Notes under the pieces: model-generated | What the model was told of the DNA's origin: nothing | What the model saw: the letters and a program-made list of their open reading frames with translations, nothing else | Database searches by the model: none | Shown: positions 1 through 5,084 of the stretch, piece after piece | How the letters are laid out: each line of letters opens with the position of its first letter | How positions within the stretch are numbered: position 1 is the stretch's first letter | Made by a program: the position numbers and the translations under genes | Assembly: GCA_002353225.1 (NCBI GenBank) | Contig: DEJF01000063.1 | Span: 18,493 to 23,576 of the forward strand | Direction: 5' to 3' | Source: Prevotella sp. UBA2755 | GTDB lineage: Bacteria > Bacteroidota > Bacteroidia > Bacteroidales > Bacteroidaceae | DNA length: 5,084 nt

Positions 1-86
1 TTGCAAAACTGTTTGATAATCAGGGGATTGTCGGTGACAACGATGTGACAAGGGTGACAAGGAAAGGCGTTATTGCTGATAGAAAA

Positions 87-175
87 GCCTCCGATCACCG
101 TGGCGGATGCTTTCCCTCACAGATAGGAAAGTCTCCTATCAGAGAGGGGAAACTTTAGCATCTTTAATCGGAGGC
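87..175. repeat. Long imperfect inverted repeat (hairpin)
   Basis: Three nested stems share one axis. The outer stem is GCCTCCGAT (87-95) with ATCGGAGGC (167-175), 9 perfect pairs. The middle stem is GATGCT (106-111) with AGCATC (157-162), continued by TTCCCTC (112-118) against GAGGGGAA (144-151) with one bulged G and a small right-side bulge. The inner stem is GATAGGA (122-128) with TCCTATC (134-140), closing a 5-nt loop. On the plus strand no T-run follows, so it is not a standard intrinsic terminator in that direction. On the minus strand the outer stem is followed by TTTTCT (86-81), which is terminator-like. It could be a structured RNA, the relic of a small palindromic mobile repeat, or a boundary between transcription units. 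The pairing is seen directly; the function is unknown. Confidence 0.75.
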
Positions 176-186
176 ATTGCTCACTG

Positions 187-207
187 TGACTGGAGGCATC
201 CACGTCA
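187..207. repeat. Short hairpin between long hairpin and promoter
   Basis: TGAC (187-190) and TGG (191-193) can pair with CCA (200-202) and GTCA (204-207), with C203 bulged and a 6-nt loop AGGCAT. It is followed by the self-complementary CATCGATG (206-213). No T-run follows, so a terminator role is doubtful. The stem is short enough to be chance. Confidence 0.35.
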
Positions 208-257
208 TCGATGCGATGTAATAGTATCCCGATAAAATAAAATCTTTATGGGTGTTC

Positions 258-289
258 TTTGCTTCTTTGAAGAAAAAGAATTACCTTTG
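258..289 (+). promoter_or_regulatory. Bacteroidota-type promoter for yicC operon
   Basis: The -33 element TTTG (258-261) and the -7 element TACCTTTG (282-289) are separated by 20 nt, matching the Bacteroidota primary sigma consensus TTTG-N19/20-TAnnTTTG. The predicted transcription start is near 295-298, giving a leader of about 20 nt before the yicC ATG at 316. Two small inverted repeats overlap it: TTCTT-TG-AAGAA (263-274) in the spacer and TTTGC-AA-GCAAA (286-297) across the -7 element and start region. These could be protein sites or chance. No comparable promoter was found between the downstream genes, which supports a single operon from here. Confidence 0.75.
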
Positions 290-315
290 CAAGCAAATAA
301 CAAAAACGTGGTATT

Positions 316-1188
316 ATGATACAATCAATGACGGGCTACGGCAAGGCTGTCGTCGCCTATAAGGGAAAGAAAATCAATGTGGAGATCAAGTCGCTCAACT
401 CTAAGCAGTTAGACTTGACCACCCGTATTGCTCCCCTTTACCGTGAGAAAGAGATGGAGGTTCGGCAGTTGATTGCCGAGAAGGTGATCCGTGGTAAGGT
501 GGAGATGAGTATATGGATAGAGAAAGACGCTGCCGCAGAGGCTGCCCCAGTGAATACAGCACTGATGGATAGTTACTATCAGCAGTTGAAGGCGTTTGCG
601 GACAGTCATGCCATGACAGGTGTTGACTGGATGCTGACGTTGACCCGTATGCCCGACGTGCTGACGAAGACAGAGGTGGAGGTATTGGAAGACGAGGAGT
701 GGACGGTGGCTCGTGCTGCTGTCGAGGAGGCTGTGCAGCATCTGGTCGACTTCCGCACACAGGAAGGTGCCGCTCTGGAGAAGAAGTTTGGTGAGAAGAT
801 AGACAATATCGAGCAGTTGCTGGCAAGTATCGAGCCTTACGAGAAGAGTCGTGTGGAGAAGATCCGTGCCCGTATCGTAGACGGCTTGAAACAGATTCCA
901 GAGGCGGAATACGATAAGAACCGCTTGGAGCAGGAACTGATCTATTATATCGAGAAACTGGACATCAGTGAGGAGAAACAGCGTCTCACCAACCATTTGA
1001 AGTATTTCCGTGAGACGATGGCAGACCAGCCCGGACAGGGTAAGAAACTTGGTTTCATCGCCCAGGAGATGGGTCGTGAGATCAACACCACAGGGTCGAA
1101 GTCGAACCAGGCGGAGATGCAGAATATCGTGGTGAAGATGAAGGACGAACTTGAGCAAATCAAGGAGCAAGTGCTGAATGCTTTGTAA
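316..1188 (+). CDS. yicC: YicC/YloC family endoribonuclease
   Basis: This 290-residue protein has close to the usual family length (E. coli YicC is about 287). The N-terminus MIQSMTGYGK (residues 1-10) matches the family signature (MI-S-MTG-) and fixes the start at 316 rather than the second ATG at 328. The conserved C-terminal domain (about 245-290) carries LGFIAQEMGREINTTGSKS, the hallmark block with its E-x-x-RE-x-N-T-x-GSK pattern. The middle is acidic and helical. Known members are cytoplasmic metal-dependent endoribonucleases linked to RNA turnover; the RNA targets here are unknown. There is no Shine-Dalgarno sequence before the start, as is common in this phylum. It is the first gene after the promoter and lies 38 nt before gmk, a pairing widespread in bacteria. 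No damage or missing blocks are seen. Confidence 0.95.
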   Translation: MIQSMTGYGKAVVAYKGKKINVEIKSLNSKQLDLTTRIAPLYREKEMEVRQLIAEKVIRGKVEMSIWIEKDAAAEAAPVNTALMDSYYQQLKAFADSHAMTGVDWMLTLTRMPDVLTKTEVEVLEDEEWTVARAAVEEAVQHLVDFRTQEGAALEKKFGEKIDNIEQLLASIEPYEKSRVEKIRARIVDGLKQIPEAEYDKNRLEQELIYYIEKLDISEEKQRLTNHLKYFRETMADQPGQGKKLGFIAQEMGREINTTGSKSNQAEMQNIVVKMKDELEQIKEQVLNAL

Positions 1189-1226
1189 GTTCATAGTTCA
1201 TAATTCATAGTTCATAGTTTATAGTT
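1188..1226 (+). repeat. Heptamer tandem repeat between yicC and gmk
   Basis: The whole gap is a degenerate 7-nt tandem array: AGTTCAT (1188-1194), AGTTCAT (1195-1201), AATTCAT (1202-1208), AGTTCAT (1209-1215), AGTTTAT (1216-1222) and a partial AGTT (1223-1226). It begins on the last base of the yicC stop and ends directly against the gmk ATG, so it forms the entire gmk ribosome-loading region, AT-rich and without a Shine-Dalgarno sequence. Copy-number change would alter spacing only, not either reading frame. Such arrays occur in Prevotella-like intergenic regions; any function is unproved. Confidence 0.85.
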
Positions 1227-1796
1227 ATGAAAGGAAAGATGTTGATAGTCAGTGCTCCCTCTGGCAGTGGGAAGTCGACCATTGTCAACTGGTTGATGAA
1301 GGAGCATCCCGAGTTGAGGCTTTATTTCTCCATCTCCTGTACCAGTCGTGCCCCTCGTGGAGAGGAGAAGGATGGGGTGGAGTATTTCTTCCTGACTCCT
1401 GAGGCTTTCAAGGAGAAGATAGCCAACGATGAGTTCTTGGAGTATGAGGAGGTATATGAGAACCGCTTCTATGGTACGTTGAAGGCTCAGGTGGAGCGTC
1501 AGCGTGAGGCTGGGCAGAACGTGGTGTTTGATGTTGACGTGAAAGGTGGTGTGAATATCAAGAAGCACTATGGTGACGATGCTCTGAGTCTCTTTATCCA
1601 ACCACCCTCTGTCGCAGAGTTACGCAAACGGTTAGAGCATCGTGGTACCGATACCCCAGAGGCTATCGAGCAACGACTTGCCAAAGCCGAGTATGAGTTG
1701 ACCTTCGCCTCTCAATTTGACCAAGTCGTTGTCAATGACGACTTGGAGACTGCTAAGCAAGAGACTTATCGGATCGTCAGCGAATTCCTGAAATGA
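1227..1796 (+). CDS. gmk: Guanylate kinase
   Basis: This 189-residue protein has the normal length for bacterial guanylate kinase, the cytoplasmic enzyme that converts ATP and GMP to ADP and GDP for GTP, dGTP and signalling nucleotide supply. The ATP-binding P-loop is SAPSGSGKST (residues 9-18). The GMP-binding part shows SCTSRAPRGEEKDGVEYFF (37-55), with the two conserved arginines R41 and R44, then FLEYEEV (70-76) and NRFYGT (79-84). DVDVKGG (102-108) is the conserved core strand, in the form with K where many families have Q. The lid and last helix region has RGTDTPEAIEQRL (139-151). All expected blocks are present and intact. The start follows the heptamer repeat directly and has no Shine-Dalgarno sequence. 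The 3' end overlaps nadD by 4 nt, suggesting coupled translation. Confidence 0.97.
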   Translation: MKGKMLIVSAPSGSGKSTIVNWLMKEHPELRLYFSISCTSRAPRGEEKDGVEYFFLTPEAFKEKIANDEFLEYEEVYENRFYGTLKAQVERQREAGQNVVFDVDVKGGVNIKKHYGDDALSLFIQPPSVAELRKRLEHRGTDTPEAIEQRLAKAEYELTFASQFDQVVVNDDLETAKQETYRIVSEFLK

Positions 1797-2335
1797 AACG
1801 GACAGGCATCTTCGGCGGCTCGTTCAACCCCATCCACTGCGGACATATCGCACTGGCTAAGGAGATACTCCGACAGACGGAGTTAGACGAGGTCTGGCTG
1901 ATGGTGTCACCACAGAATCCTCTGAAAAGAGACACAGACTTGCTGGATGATAGTCTGCGCTATCAACTGGCACAAAAAGCATTGGAGGGTGTCGAGGGTA
2001 TCAAGGCAAGCGACTATGAGTTTCACTTGCCAAAACCTTCCTATACATGGACTACGTTGCAGCGACTCCAACAAGACTATCCCGATCGTGTGTTTACCTT
2101 GTTAATCGGGGGTGATAACTGGGAGCGCTTCCAACGCTGGTATCATTGGAAAGACATCCTCAGGCATTTCGACGTGGTGGTCTATCCCCGTGATGGACAG
2201 GCTGGTACGATACAAGCAGACCTGTTACCTGTATCGAGTACGGAGGTCAGAGAGCGTGTCAGACGAGGAGAGTCTATTGAGGGATTAGTCCCTGCTGTGA
2301 TTATCGATGATGTGAAAAGGCTTTATGCGAAGTAG
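1793..2335 (+). CDS. nadD: Nicotinate-nucleotide adenylyltransferase
   Basis: This 180-residue protein catalyses nicotinate mononucleotide plus ATP to deamido-NAD and pyrophosphate, the second-last step of NAD synthesis. The N-terminal nucleotidyltransferase motif GGSFNPIHCGH (residues 8-18) contains the catalytic HxGH (H15, G17, H18). PSYTWTTL (82-89) and LLIGGDNWERFQRW (103-116) are the substrate-pocket blocks, YPR (131-133) follows, and SSTEVR (148-153) is the C-terminal ISSTxIR-type ATP motif. The length is at the short end of the family (about 190-215), but nothing essential is missing. Its ATG lies in the gmk stop (ATGA, 1793-1796), so translation is probably coupled to gmk. The stop TAG is followed immediately by the ATG of the next gene. 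Nothing in the context suggests a different nucleotide substrate. Confidence 0.96.
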   Translation: MKRTGIFGGSFNPIHCGHIALAKEILRQTELDEVWLMVSPQNPLKRDTDLLDDSLRYQLAQKALEGVEGIKASDYEFHLPKPSYTWTTLQRLQQDYPDRVFTLLIGGDNWERFQRWYHWKDILRHFDVVVYPRDGQAGTIQADLLPVSSTEVRERVRRGESIEGLVPAVIIDDVKRLYAK

Positions 2336-4135
2336 ATGAGACGATTATTACAGATATTGGGAATCTTCTGGCGACCAGTGCGAGAGAATGCGACATTCTT
2401 CGTCTTTATGTTTGCCTTAGGCTACCTCTGTACGCAGACAGAGATACGGCTGCATCTGAAAGGAGCAAAGCCCTACGAGTTGTCTGCCGTGGAACTTTTC
2501 TTCGACCTTTATCTTACCTGTGTCATCCTGATTGTCATCCCAAAGAAAATACGCAAGTGGGTACGTCTGTTACTTGCCATCCTTCTCTATGCTGTCGCTT
2601 TGATAGACATGTTCTGCTATGTGCGTTTCGAGTCGACACTGACACCTACTATGCTCATGCTCTTCTTCGAGACGACAGGACAGGAGACGAAGGAGTTCCT
2701 GAACTCGTATGTGGGATGGGACCTGTTGACCTCCAAGACAGGGTGGATATTCCTGATAGCAGGTTTACATATCCTCTGGGCAATCTTTAGTGCCTGGTGG
2801 AAGAAGCGCAATCAAAAGATGGGACTTCGTCTTTCTGAGCCTGTCGTGTTATACTCGCAAGCCCTGATGGGTGTCGTCGCCTTGGTGCTCTTTATTCATT
2901 GCACGACCCAATGCCTGCCCAACAAACAGGCAATGGGACGGTTGATGTCAAAGTCGAACTTAGGAGAGGTGGAGCATGAGTTGACGACCAAGGGGTGTGC
3001 CAACCTCTACCTGCCTATCCATCGAATGATATTCAGTTTGTATGCTAACCGTCTTGCTTCCCAGCAGATTACCCAGATGATGGCAGCGACAGAGAAGGTA
3101 CAGGTAGACAGTTGTGACTTCCGCAGTCCGCAGATAGTACTGATTATTGGTGAGAGTTATAACCGCTACCGTTCGCAACTCTATGGTTACGACAAACCCA
3201 CGACACCCAGACAGTTGAAAAGACAACAAGATAGTACATTGATAGCCTTTACGGATGTGGTGGCACCATGGAACTTGACGAGTTTTGTGTTTAAGCATGT
3301 GTTCTCCCTTCATGCCGTTGGTGACGAGGGTGACTGGTGTGACATGCCGATGTTCCCAGAGGTGTTCCGTAAGGCAGGTTATCATGTGACTTTTATCACC
3401 AACCAGTTTCTGCCCAAGGCAGGGGAGGCTGTCTATGACTTCAGTGGGGGCTTCTTCCTGAACCATCCTCCACTCAGTGAGCAGTTGTTTGACACCCGTA
3501 ATACTCGTCTGCACCGTTTCGACGAGGGAGTACTACAAGACTATGATGCCTTGAAGGAGCACTACGACCACCAGTTGACGATCTTCCACCTGATGGGACA
3601 GCATGTAGACTATCGGGGACGCTTCCCTGTGAAGACCAGAAGGAAGTTCACAACGGCAGACTATCCTGACAAGAAAATTGCCGAGAAACGGTTGCAGATC
3701 AATGCCGACTACGATAATGCTGTTCTTTATAACGACTCTATCGTCGACGAGATTATCCGTCGCTTTGAGCAACAGAACGCCATTGTCATCTATATGCCGG
3801 ACCATGGTGAGGAGTGTTTTAACACCCTCGATTACTTTGGACGCAACCACTCAGCGACGATAGACTACCGTCTTGCCCGTGAGGAGTTCGAGATACCGTT
3901 CTGGATATGGGCATCAGAGGAGTACCGGCAGACGCATCCATACGGGTGGGAGGCTATCAAGCGGTATTGTCATCGTCCTTATATGACAGACTTGTTGCCC
4001 CATACCCTCATGTTCTTAGGGGGTATCCACTCCAAGGACTATCGGAAAGACTATGACGTGCTGAATAGTGCGTATAACGAGAAACGTCCCAGACTGCTGA
4101 AGAACAGTGTGGACTATAATCTGTTGAAGAATTGA
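2336..4135 (+). CDS. Membrane phosphoethanolamine transferase-like sulfatase-fold protein
   Basis: This 599-residue protein has the EptA/CptA-type layout. About five membrane helices fill the N-terminus (roughly residues 18-33, 54-70, 76-96, 135-155, 172-189), followed by a periplasmic alkaline-phosphatase-fold domain (about 265-570). Metal and catalytic candidates are E273 in IIGES (270-274), T315 in NLTSF as the likely nucleophile, H418 and H423 in HLMGQH, D489 and H490 in MPDHGEE, and H505 in GRNHS. YGYDKPTTP (283-291) and YDNAVLYNDSI (459-469) are also family blocks. Known relatives move phosphoethanolamine from phosphatidylethanolamine to lipid A, LPS core or glycans on the outer face of the inner membrane. 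The acceptor here cannot be told, so no symbol is given. It abuts nadD with zero gap and precedes a membrane acyltransferase, which fits an envelope-modification pair. The last codons lie in the octamer repeat. Confidence 0.85.
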   Translation: MRRLLQILGIFWRPVRENATFFVFMFALGYLCTQTEIRLHLKGAKPYELSAVELFFDLYLTCVILIVIPKKIRKWVRLLLAILLYAVALIDMFCYVRFESTLTPTMLMLFFETTGQETKEFLNSYVGWDLLTSKTGWIFLIAGLHILWAIFSAWWKKRNQKMGLRLSEPVVLYSQALMGVVALVLFIHCTTQCLPNKQAMGRLMSKSNLGEVEHELTTKGCANLYLPIHRMIFSLYANRLASQQITQMMAATEKVQVDSCDFRSPQIVLIIGESYNRYRSQLYGYDKPTTPRQLKRQQDSTLIAFTDVVAPWNLTSFVFKHVFSLHAVGDEGDWCDMPMFPEVFRKAGYHVTFITNQFLPKAGEAVYDFSGGFFLNHPPLSEQLFDTRNTRLHRFDEGVLQDYDALKEHYDHQLTIFHLMGQHVDYRGRFPVKTRRKFTTADYPDKKIAEKRLQINADYDNAVLYNDSIVDEIIRRFEQQNAIVIYMPDHGEECFNTLDYFGRNHSATIDYRLAREEFEIPFWIWASEEYRQTHPYGWEAIKRYCHRPYMTDLLPHTLMFLGGIHSKDYRKDYDVLNSAYNEKRPRLLKNSVDYNLLKN

Positions 4136-4163
4136 AGAGTTGAAAAATTGAAGAATTGAAGAA
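4124..4163 (+). repeat. Octamer tandem repeat at transferase/acyltransferase junction
   Basis: Five 8-nt units run head to tail: TTGAAGAA (4124-4131), TTGAAGAG (4132-4139), TTGAAAAA (4140-4147), TTGAAGAA (4148-4155) and TTGAAGAA (4156-4163). The first unit and a half encode the last codons and TGA stop (4133-4135) of the upstream transferase. The last unit supplies the likely TTG start of the acyltransferase. Every unit contains both a potential TTG start and a TGA stop in another frame. Gain or loss of units would change spacing between stop and start, but would not shift either main coding frame. The copy number is directly visible; variability is inference. Confidence 0.85.
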
Positions 4164-5084
4164 GGAGTTATTGACACGGGACGAGTGTACGGCAATGCGT
4201 GGTATCGCCATCCTTGCCATCATGCTGCATAACTACTGCCATTTCATCGGCAGTATTGTGAAGGAGAACGAGTATCAGTTTTTTACCTCCCATAACGAGG
4301 GACTTTGGCAGGTGTTGACGCATCCTGATGCGTTATTACCTGTCCATCTGCTGTCGTATTTCGGACATTATGGAGTGCCCGTATTCCTCTTCCTGAGTGG
4401 CTTCGGACTGGTGATGAAATATGAGACCCCCTCCCCAACCCCTCCCCGGGAGGGAGGGACTTTTCGGTTTGTCAAGTATCATTATTTGAAACTCTTACGG
4501 ATGCTGATCGTGGGCTTCACACTCTTTGTCGTTGTGGACATCATGACTCCGGGTCGCTTCCAGTTCCATTGGGATAACGTCATCGCCCAGTTGCTGATGT
4601 ATATCAACGTGCTACCTACCCCCGATAAGATTATCTGGCCCGGTATCTATTGGTTCTTCGGACTGATGATAGAACTGTATATCGTCTATCGCTTGCTGAT
4701 TTATCGGCAGCAGTCGTGGGTGGTTGTCGCACTGATTGCTGTCTGCTGGTTGTTGCAAGTATTCTGCGACCCAGAGGGAGAGACCCTCAACCGCTTGCGT
4801 TATAATTTCGTTGGTGGGATACTGCCCTTTGGCTTGGGAATCATAGCAGGACGTTATGCGGAACGACTATCTTGCAGTCTCTCTCAATGGGCATGGGCAG
4901 GTATTGCTCTCTTAACATCCCTTCTCATCTTTGTGATGTGTTTCCATTACCAGTCGTGGTTGTGGATACCGATATTGATTATCATAGGAACTATTGCCCT
5001 TGTGAAGGCAATGCCGCAAAAGATATTGAGCCTTAGCGTATGGTTTGGCAGTATCTCTGCCGCTATGTTTGTGGCACATCCCAT
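4156..5084 (+). CDS. Acyltransferase-3 family membrane protein (partial, 3' end missing)
   Basis: The frame stays open to the window end, giving 309 residues without a stop. It resembles the acyltransferase-3 (OafA/NodX-type) family of inner-membrane enzymes that acylate surface glycans or other extracytoplasmic substrates. Signs are the N-terminal block TRDECTAMRGIAIL (residues 7-20) leading to LHNYCH (24-29) in the first helix, GVPVFLFLSGFGL (73-85) in the second, and about ten hydrophobic helices. The end FVAHP (305-309) fits the last conserved helix, so probably only a modest part is missing. The start is uncertain. TTG at 4156 gives MKKELLTRDEC and is preferred; TTG 4171 has AGGAG (4163-4167) only 3 nt upstream; ATG 4195 would remove the conserved TRDEC block. 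The in-frame stop at 4141-4143 limits extension. Residues about 91-101 (TPSPTPPREGG) come from an inserted palindromic repeat in a loop. The substrate is unknown. Confidence 0.85.
   Translation, partial: MKKELLTRDECTAMRGIAILAIMLHNYCHFIGSIVKENEYQFFTSHNEGLWQVLTHPDALLPVHLLSYFGHYGVPVFLFLSGFGLVMKYETPSPTPPREGGTFRFVKYHYLKLLRMLIVGFTLFVVVDIMTPGRFQFHWDNVIAQLLMYINVLPTPDKIIWPGIYWFFGLMIELYIVYRLLIYRQQSWVVVALIAVCWLLQVFCDPEGETLNRLRYNFVGGILPFGLGIIAGRYAERLSCSLSQWAWAGIALLTSLLIFVMCFHYQSWLWIPILIIIGTIALVKAMPQKILSLSVWFGSISAAMFVAHP
4427..4458. repeat. C-rich/G-rich palindromic repeat inside acyltransferase gene
   Basis: The stretch reads C5-T-C4-AA-C4-T-C4 followed by GGGAGGGAGGG. Two CCCCTCCCC copies (4428-4436, 4439-4447) stand opposite GGGAGGG units (4448-4454, 4452-4458), so a strong hairpin is possible, for example 4440-4446 with 4452-4458. 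Repeats of this look (CCCCTCCCCAACCCCTCCCC plus a G-rich arm) are familiar to me from intergenic DNA of Bacteroidota and other bacteria. Here it is translated in frame as a Pro/Gly-rich loop peptide between predicted helices 2 and 3. Its composition differs sharply from the flanking gene sequence. Confidence 0.8.

Larger units (their letters stand above)
1..257. other. Upstream region with no recognised gene
   Basis: No gene can be supported here. One plus-strand frame is open from the left edge (position 3) to a TAG at 156-158, about 51 codons, and could be the tail of an upstream gene. Its peptide (it contains VTRVTRKGV) matches no family I know, and its last 70 bases lie inside a long hairpin, which argues against real coding. 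Minus-strand frames are broken by stops within a few dozen codons. The stretch holds three GTGACAA copies (34-40, 45-51, 54-60), an 89-nt imperfect hairpin (87-175), a short hairpin (187-207) and a direct repeat GGAGGCAT (170-177 and 192-199). Confidence 0.5.

Noticed and set aside
3..158. Partial upstream coding tail on the plus strand
   Set aside because: The frame is open from the edge, but the peptide is unfamiliar and half of it is hairpin DNA. It is mentioned in the upstream-region entry and not called as a gene.
87..175. Intrinsic terminator for an upstream plus-strand gene
   Set aside because: No T-run follows the stem on the plus strand, and the stem is much longer and more interrupted than a normal terminator.
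409..1194. Long minus-strand open frame (261 codons) opposite yicC
   Set aside because: It mirrors yicC, is rich in Leu/His/Thr with no recognisable motif, and arises from the codon bias of the real gene. YicC itself is conserved end to end.
1188..1226. CRISPR-like or transposon-end repeat
   Set aside because: The units are 7 nt, contiguous and degenerate, with no spacers, no terminal inverted repeats and no nearby cas or transposase gene. The same holds for the octamer array at 4124-4163.
2960..3514. Minus-strand open frame (184 codons) opposite the transferase
   Set aside because: It lies wholly inside a motif-rich plus-strand gene, has no family resemblance, and no promoter was seen for it.
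4008..4223. Minus-strand 71-codon frame across the octamer repeat
   Set aside because: Its Asn/Ser/Phe-rich middle is just the repeat read backwards; it overlaps two real plus-strand genes and has no promoter.

Overview
The window looks like chromosomal DNA from a Bacteroidota bacterium, most likely Prevotella/Segatella or a close Bacteroidales relative. The evidence is a Bacteroidota-type promoter (TTTG, 20 nt, TACCTTTG) before the first gene, little or no Shine-Dalgarno sequence before most starts, the yicC-gmk-nadD gene order, and short AT-rich tandem repeats between genes. The genus is inferred from style, not proved. No rRNA, tRNA, CRISPR array, insertion sequence or integrase was seen.

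Layout: positions 1-257 hold no gene I can support, but they contain a long imperfect hairpin (87-175) and a smaller one (187-207). A promoter at 258-289 then drives a plus-strand series of five genes: yicC (316-1188, endoribonuclease family), gmk (1227-1796, guanylate kinase), nadD (1793-2335, nicotinate-nucleotide adenylyltransferase), a five-helix membrane phosphoethanolamine-transferase-like enzyme (2336-4135), and a membrane acyltransferase-3 protein that runs off the right edge (about 4156 to beyond 5084). Gmk and nadD overlap by 4 nt (ATGA), the transferase ATG follows the nadD stop with no gap, and the other two junctions are 38 and about 20 nt. No terminator was found between the genes, so one operon is the simplest reading.

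The first three genes are housekeeping functions: RNA processing or turnover, GMP to GDP, and NAD synthesis. The last two are probable envelope-modifying enzymes, one adding a phosphoethanolamine-type group and the other an acyl group to a surface glycan or lipid. Their substrates cannot be read from the sequence.

The unusual content is in small repeats. A heptamer array (AGTTCAT-like) fills the yicC-gmk gap. An octamer array (TTGAAGAA-like) spans the transferase stop and supplies the probable TTG start of the acyltransferase. A C-rich/G-rich palindromic repeat sits in frame inside the acyltransferase gene, and its template strand has a textbook G-quadruplex pattern. I did not find a new multi-gene system; these repeats and the upstream hairpin are the parts worth a second look.
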